Source of the DNA: Neobacillus nitrireducens | GTDB taxonomy: Bacteria; Bacillota; Bacilli; Bacillales; Cytobacillaceae | DNA: 64,000 bases | Direction of reading: 5' to 3' | Assembly (NCBI RefSeq): GCF_030915405.1 | Contig: NZ_CP133262.1 | Span: 2,108,001 to 2,172,000, forward strand | Shown: positions 59,774 through 64,000 of the stretch, one piece after another | Layout: every line of letters starts with the position of its first letter | Position numbering within the stretch: position 1 is the first letter of the stretch | Position numbers and translations under genes: made by a program | Notes under the pieces: model-generated | The model's database searches: none | Told to the model about the DNA's origin: nothing | What the model saw: only the letters and a program-made list of their open reading frames with translations

Positions 59774-60904
59774 TTACCTATAAAAACTTAAACCTTTTTC
59801 TATTTCATTTTGTACTTCAGGATCTTTTTCATGCGCTTGAGCCCTTTCAAGTGCAGAAAAGGCTGTTTCACCGCCAATTTTGCCCAAGGCCCAAGCAGCT
59901 GTTCCTCTTGAAACCGGACTTCCCTCGTTTTCCAAAACTTCAACTAAATCAGGAATCGCTGTCTCATCCTTAAAATGTGCCAGCGCAATGATCGCATTCC
60001 GCTGAATGGGTTTCTTCCCCCTCCAAGAACCAGCTATGTTTCCAAATTTAGATTTAAATTCCCGATTGCTTAATTTTAAGATTGGCTTTAGCAGTGGTTT
60101 GGCAATATCAGGATCCGCTTCAAGTTCCTCATGGAAATGAAAGTGCTTCCCCTTGTTAACTGGACATGCAGTTTGGCAGGAATCGCAGCCATAGACACGA
60201 TTACCAATTTTATCTCTAAACTCCTCGGGGATAAATGTTTTTATTTGAGTTAAAAATGAAATACAGTGCTGGGCATTTATTTGTCCACCTTGAACCAATG
60301 CCCCTGTTGGACATGCATCCAAACACTTGGTGCACGACCCGCATTGGTCTTCAATCGGGGTATCCGGTTCAAAAGGAATACTCGTAATCATTTCTCCAAG
60401 ATATACATAGGACCCAAACTCAGGTGTAATAATCGCACAATTCTTCCCGCTCCAGCCAATTCCTGCGCGCTCTGCCACAGCGCGGTCAGAGAGTTCCCCA
60501 GTATCGACCATCGATTTTAACCGAGCTTCCGGCATTCTTGCTAAGATAAACTCCTCAAGTTTATTTAAGCGATCCTTTAGAGCATGATGATAATCAAGAC
60601 CCCATGATGCCCTGCTGAAAATCCCTCTTCTCTCACCCTTTTTACTTTCTACGCGGTGATTCATTTTTGAAGGATAGGCAATCGCAATGGCAATGATCGA
60701 ACGTGGTTCCTCTAATAATAATGAAGGGGTCACTCTTTTCTCAATATCTGGTTCTTCAAATCCTGATTGGAAGTTAAGCTCCTGCTGTCTTACTAATCGA
60801 CTTTTCAATTCAGTGAACGTGTCAGCGGTCGTAAAACCAATTTTATCAATTCCAATTTTTTTACTATATTCAATTAATTCTTCCTTTAGCTTGTTTACAT
60901 TCAT
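59774..60904 (-). CDS. queG: epoxyqueuosine reductase
   Basis: 376 residues. Last step of queuosine synthesis in tRNA; a cobalamin and iron-sulfur enzyme. 'VDTGELSDRAVAERAGIGWS', 'CGSCTKCLDACPTGALV' and 'YGCDSCQTACPVNKG' supply two [4Fe-4S] clusters; a C-terminal HEAT-repeat segment ('AIIALAHFKDETAIPDLVEV' and 'GTAAWALGKIGGETA') is the usual extension. GGGAGG is 7 bases before the ATG. Confidence 0.95.
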   Translation of the reverse strand: MNVNKLKEELIEYSKKIGIDKIGFTTADTFTELKSRLVRQQELNFQSGFEEPDIEKRVTPSLLLEEPRSIIAIAIAYPSKMNHRVESKKGERRGIFSRASWGLDYHHALKDRLNKLEEFILARMPEARLKSMVDTGELSDRAVAERAGIGWSGKNCAIITPEFGSYVYLGEMITSIPFEPDTPIEDQCGSCTKCLDACPTGALVQGGQINAQHCISFLTQIKTFIPEEFRDKIGNRVYGCDSCQTACPVNKGKHFHFHEELEADPDIAKPLLKPILKLSNREFKSKFGNIAGSWRGKKPIQRNAIIALAHFKDETAIPDLVEVLENEGSPVSRGTAAWALGKIGGETAFSALERAQAHEKDPEVQNEIEKGLSFYR

Positions 60905-60977
60905 AGAGTGAACCTCCCTTCTTAACTAGAATGAACGACATGGATATTTATATGTTTTATTCCAAAATAAAATAGGA

Positions 60978-61021
60978 AAAAACGCAATGCATCGTTCTCC
61001 TATGTAACGATACACTGCGTT
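60978..61021 (-). terminator. terminator after tRNA-Gly
   Basis: Minus-strand AACGCAGTGTATCGTT / AACGATGCATTGCGTT hairpin (one mismatch) followed by six T. Confidence 0.85.
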
Positions 61022-61033
61022 AGTTAGTATGTA

Positions 61034-61107
61034 TGGAGCGGGTGAAGAGAATCGAACTCTCATCATCAGCTTGGAAGGCTGAGGTTTTACCACTAAACTA
61101 CACCCGC
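61034..61107 (-). tRNA. tRNA-Gly (anticodon TCC)
   Basis: 74 nt with encoded CCA. Acceptor stem GCGGGTG / CACCCGC, D arm with AGTGGT, anticodon loop CTTCCAA (anticodon TCC reads GGA), T arm with GTTCGATTC. It is a single tRNA gene with its own terminator, not part of a tRNA cluster. Confidence 0.95.
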
Positions 61108-61246
61108 AAAGGATTAATATTAATGTCATCAACTGACCTTTTCAATATTACACACTATTTTTAACATCGTCAAGAGAAAAACGCATATTTTGTCGAATTT
61201 TTTTATGATGATAAAATCTTACAGCACTACTCTAATTCTTTAAGCT

Positions 61247-61275
61247 GAAAAAACCGGTCAATGACCGGTTTTTTC
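61247..61275 (-). terminator. terminator after acyl-CoA dehydrogenase
   Basis: AAAAAACCGGTCA-T-GACCGGTTTTTT palindrome, 19 bp after the stop. Confidence 0.88.
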
Positions 61276-61293
61276 AATTTATACTCCTAGCAA

Positions 61294-62505
61294 CTACTTA
61301 GTTACGGAAACTTGTTCAAAAGGCCATGCAGGCAATTGTTCACGAAGTGGTTTATCTTCCCTATAACCTAAAGCGTACTCTCCTTGCATAATCGTATGGA
61401 TTTCTCTCGTACCTTCATAGATGACTGGAGCTTTGGAGTTCCTCAAAAACCGTTCTACTGGATATTCATCGGAATATCCATAGGCGCCATGGATTTGAAC
61501 GGCATCATTTGCTGCATCAAAAGCAGCATTACAGGAAATCCACTTAGCAAGTGATGTCTCCTGGGTATTTCGTTTCCCCTGATTCTTTAACCAACCCGCT
61601 TTAAAAACTAACAGTCTAGAAATCTCAAGATTTGCACTCATTTTCGCGATCATTTGCTGTACAAGCTGGTGTCTTCCAATTTCTTTCCCAAATGTTTTTC
61701 GTTCATGGCAATACTTTAGGCTTGCTTCAAGGCTGGCTTCTATTAAACCAACTGCTCCTGCAGCTACTGTAAATCGACCATTATCTAGTGCGGCCATGGC
61801 AATTTTAAACCCTTCGCCTTCTTCACCCAATCTGTTCTCAATAGGTACTTTTACATCGGTTAAAAATACCTCTCCAGTATTTCCTGCGCGAATACCCAAC
61901 TTACCCTTGATCGCCTTCGTTTCAACCCCTTCAAAACTACGCTCTACAATAAATGCAGTAATTCCTTTATGCCCAATATCATGGTCTGTTTTGGCAAAAA
62001 TCAAGAAATGGTCGGCAAAATCACAGAGAGAAATCCATGTTTTAGACCCATTCAGAATATAGTAATCTCCCTTTCTAGCAGCAGTTGTATTCATCGCAGC
62101 CACGTCAGACCCCGCATTCGGTTCTGTTAATCCGAAAGCACCAATTTTGTGCCCTTGTGCTTGAGGGACTAAATACTTTTGTTTTTGTTGTTCAGATCCC
62201 CATTGCAATAGCGTCATACTATTTAGCCCTGTATGAACAGAAACGGCAGTCCGATAGGCAGTATCTCCTCGTTCTAGTTCCTCACATACAATAGCCAGAG
62301 TATTATAATCCATGCCAGCTCCGCCATACTCTTCAGGGATACAAACACCCATAACTTGCAAATCCGCCAATTTTTTCAAAATCGCAGGTTCAAAATGACC
62401 TTGGCGATCCCACTCCTGAATATTTGGAATGATTTCCTTATCGACAAATTTTCTAACCATTTCCTTAACACTTTGCTGCTCATCTGTTAATTCGAAGTTC
62501 ATCAT
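61294..62505 (-). CDS. acyl-CoA dehydrogenase
   Basis: 403 residues, FAD enzyme. 'FGLTEPNAGSDVAAMNTTA' and 'GSKTWISLCDFADHFLIFAK' are the FAD and substrate signatures; 'DAVQIHGAYGYSDEYPVERF' and 'PVIYEGTREIHTIMQGEYAL' follow, with the catalytic base Glu in YEGT. The C-terminal 'ALGYREDKPLREQLPAWPF' is unlike straight-chain fatty-acid enzymes and may point to a glutaryl- or branched-acyl-CoA type. It lies 14 bp downstream of a family III CoA-transferase gene; together they could activate and oxidise a dicarboxylic or unusual acid. AGGAGG precedes the ATG. Confidence 0.85.
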   Translation of the reverse strand: MMNFELTDEQQSVKEMVRKFVDKEIIPNIQEWDRQGHFEPAILKKLADLQVMGVCIPEEYGGAGMDYNTLAIVCEELERGDTAYRTAVSVHTGLNSMTLLQWGSEQQKQKYLVPQAQGHKIGAFGLTEPNAGSDVAAMNTTAARKGDYYILNGSKTWISLCDFADHFLIFAKTDHDIGHKGITAFIVERSFEGVETKAIKGKLGIRAGNTGEVFLTDVKVPIENRLGEEGEGFKIAMAALDNGRFTVAAGAVGLIEASLEASLKYCHERKTFGKEIGRHQLVQQMIAKMSANLEISRLLVFKAGWLKNQGKRNTQETSLAKWISCNAAFDAANDAVQIHGAYGYSDEYPVERFLRNSKAPVIYEGTREIHTIMQGEYALGYREDKPLREQLPAWPFEQVSVTK

Positions 62506-62518
62506 TTAATATTTCCTC

Positions 62519-63706
62519 CTAAATAATATTTTTTTGTTTTAAACTAGATATTTCTTCGGAATTGTATCCAATGCTCTCTAATAGTGTTTCTGTGTGTTCG
62601 CCAAACAATGGGGGATGTCTCCTCATCGTTACTGGTGTTTGAGATAGCTTCAACGGTGAGCCCGTTAATTGAAGTTTATCAATTAATGGATGCTCCATTT
62701 CGACTATCATCTCTCGCTCCTTTATCTGTGGATCTTCAAACATTTCAGCAATGGTGTTGATTGGGCCATTCGGAACGCCTGCTGCATCTAATCGTTCTTT
62801 CCACTCATTTTTCGGCTTTTTTGAAAGCAGTTCTTCACAAATGGCAATCAGTTTATCGGTATTCTTTAGACGCTGTTCATTATGAATAAATTCTTCCATT
62901 TCTGCTAATTCAGGTCTACCCAAAACAGCAACAAATTGCTTAAACTGCTGATCATTTCCTACGGCAATGACAAGCTCCCCGTCCTTGGTCTTAAACACCT
63001 GATATGGGGAAATATTGGGGTGCCGATTCCCCATTCGCTTTGGAATCGCACCACTACATAAATAATTACTCGCCACGTTAATTAATGAGGAAACCTGGCA
63101 ATCCAGCAGTGAAATATCAATTTCCTGTCCTTCTCCAGTCTCGTTTCGATGCTGTAAAGCCGCTAATATTCCTATACAGGTATATAATCCCGTTAAAACA
63201 TCTGCGATTGCCACTCCGACTTTAACCGGACTCCCATCAGGTTCACCAGTGATACTCATCAGCCCACTCATCGCTTGAATGATATAATCATAGCCAGGTA
63301 AATCCTTATAAGGACCCGTTGACCCAAACCCCGTAATGGAGGCCATAATCATTCCGGGGTTATTTGCTTTTAGCTGCGAATATCCTAAACCCATTTTTTC
63401 AAGTGTTCCAGATTTAAAGTTCTGAATCACGACATCGCTGTTTGAAGCCAATTTGGCAAAGATTTCTTTTCCCTCTTCTGATTTAAGATTAAGTGTCATA
63501 CTTTGTTTATTCCGATTGGCACATAAATAATACGCACTTTCTCCATTTACAAACGGTGGTCCCCAGCCTCTTGTTTCATCACCTGAAGCATAGTGTTCAA
63601 TCTTTATTACCTCTGCTCCCAAGTCCCCGAGAATCATAGAGCAAAATGGTCCTGCTAGTACGCGCGAAGCATCCAAAATTCGGATTCCATCAAGTGCCCC
63701 TTTCAC
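62519..63706 (-). CDS. family III (CaiB/BaiF) CoA-transferase
   Basis: 395 residues from GTG. 'RILDASRVLAGPFCSMILGD' and 'LGAEVIKIEHYASGDETRGW', with the catalytic Asp region 'EGQEIDISLLDCQVSSLINV', and 'GNRHPNISPYQVFKTKDGEL'. It moves CoA between carboxylic acids. GAGGTGA lies 5 bases before the GTG at 63706; the ATG at 63775 adds a hydrophobic stretch foreign to the family. The gene is preceded by a terminator-bearing leader. The acid substrate is unknown. Confidence 0.88.
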   Translation of the reverse strand: MKGALDGIRILDASRVLAGPFCSMILGDLGAEVIKIEHYASGDETRGWGPPFVNGESAYYLCANRNKQSMTLNLKSEEGKEIFAKLASNSDVVIQNFKSGTLEKMGLGYSQLKANNPGMIMASITGFGSTGPYKDLPGYDYIIQAMSGLMSITGEPDGSPVKVGVAIADVLTGLYTCIGILAALQHRNETGEGQEIDISLLDCQVSSLINVASNYLCSGAIPKRMGNRHPNISPYQVFKTKDGELVIAVGNDQQFKQFVAVLGRPELAEMEEFIHNEQRLKNTDKLIAICEELLSKKPKNEWKERLDAAGVPNGPINTIAEMFEDPQIKEREMIVEMEHPLIDKLQLTGSPLKLSQTPVTMRRHPPLFGEHTETLLESIGYNSEEISSLKQKNII

Positions 63707-63735
63707 ACTTATCACCTCTTTCCGACTATAAAAAA

Positions 63736-63795
63736 ACAAAAAGGAGCCAGCAAAACAAACAATGAAATATCCCATTGATTGATTTACTGACTCCT
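63736..63795 (-). terminator. leader terminator upstream of the CoA-transferase
   Basis: Minus-strand GGAGTCAG / CTGGCTCC stem enclosing a long partly paired loop and followed by TTTTTGTTTTTT, about 30 bp before the coding start. It either ends an upstream transcript or attenuates this operon. Confidence 0.55.
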
Positions 63796-64000
63796 ACTCA
63801 TAGCTCGTCTTCCCGCAAAGGAAATTCAAGTGAATATAGTCAATTTTAATATAATCATTTTTTCATACGATCATCTGGTCATGCAGCAAGGACTTTGCCG
63901 TCACCCAGTTGTTATTTTAACTATATACTAATAATTAGAATTTTTCAACAATTACTTTTCAGTAGATTTGATTTGCTGATAATGGAGATCTAGATCTTTT
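63796..64000 (-). other. structured leader candidate, no gene recognised
   Basis: No ORF. On the minus strand 63908-63875 forms a hairpin with outer CTGG / CCAG and inner CGGCAA / TTGCTG pairs separated by a GUGA / CAUGA internal loop. With the terminator that follows, it may be an RNA regulatory leader. No known riboswitch consensus was matched by eye. Confidence 0.3.

Noticed and set aside
61191..61197. Spo0A box TGTCGAA between the tRNA and acyl-CoA dehydrogenase genes
   Set aside because: Single isolated heptamer downstream of one gene and upstream of a tRNA; expected by chance.
63736..64000. T-box or SAM riboswitch upstream of the CoA-transferase
   Set aside because: No T-box consensus (GGTGG-ACCGCG) and no SAM-I core could be found on the minus strand.

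Overview
The window looks like a chromosome segment of a low-GC, spore-forming Bacillaceae (Bacillus or Neobacillus type). The evidence is the neighbouring prkA and yhbH sporulation-phase genes, a SorC-type DeoR, an NfrA1-type nitroreductase, a YdfJ-like MMPL protein, strong Shine-Dalgarno sites with frequent GTG and TTG starts, and Bacillus-type Fur, CcpA and NagR sites. Most genes lie on the minus strand. I saw no phage genes, transposases or CRISPR array. All functional names rest on motif and family recognition by eye; no database was searched.

Layout. Positions 1-3122 hold a tightly coupled minus-strand operon: receiver-domain protein, membrane HEAT-repeat protein, family 2 glycosyltransferase and a partial anchored protein. 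Positions 3326-3465 are an intergenic dispersed repeat. Positions 3558-7374 hold DUF3189-proC and a nucleoside block (deoR, deoC, a XapX protein, cdd). Positions 7658-10199 hold an MMPL exporter followed by seven 52-bp tandem hairpin repeats. Positions 10220-14051 hold a cupin gene under a Fur-box palindrome and a five-gene ferredoxin-dependent 2-oxoacid oxidoreductase operon with a perfect cre site. Positions 14230-18164 hold a one-domain secreted metallophosphatase, an ArsB/NhaD transporter and a PAS-GGDEF protein.

The centrepiece is 18343-41935, a sugar-acid locus. It combines glucuronate isomerase (uxaC), a short-chain dehydrogenase fitting fructuronate reductase, a LarA-family nickel-pincer enzyme, the whole cofactor set (larB, split larC1/larC2, larE), gluconokinase, 6-phosphogluconate dehydrogenase and transketolase. 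It also has two GPH-type symporters, two ROK repressors and an AraC operon with two Gfo/Idh/MocA oxidoreductases and two TIM-barrel isomerase-like proteins. Read together, this suggests glucuronate -> fructuronate -> D-mannonate -> D-gluconate (nickel 2-epimerisation) -> 6-phosphogluconate -> pentose phosphates, instead of the usual KDG route. Five XylR-like ROK operators, four of them just downstream of a good sigma-A promoter, tie the operons together; four also carry a second shared motif in the leader.

Inside this locus, at 28699-28921, sits an isolated 33-residue peptide gene with its own promoter, a pair of 21-bp-period direct repeats resembling LytTR sites, a strong ribosome site and a terminator. 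The right part holds an azoreductase, a 5TM-PAS-GGDEF protein, a 5TM histidine kinase, a CAP-domain lipoprotein, a GlcNAc regulon (nagA-nagB-nagR-SIS, divergent PTS gene, three NagR-like sites), cutC, yhbH, prkA, a 30-residue membrane peptide, an NfrA1-type nitroreductase, trmL, an amidase, queG, tRNA-Gly(TCC), an acyl-CoA dehydrogenase and a family III CoA-transferase behind a terminator-bearing leader.
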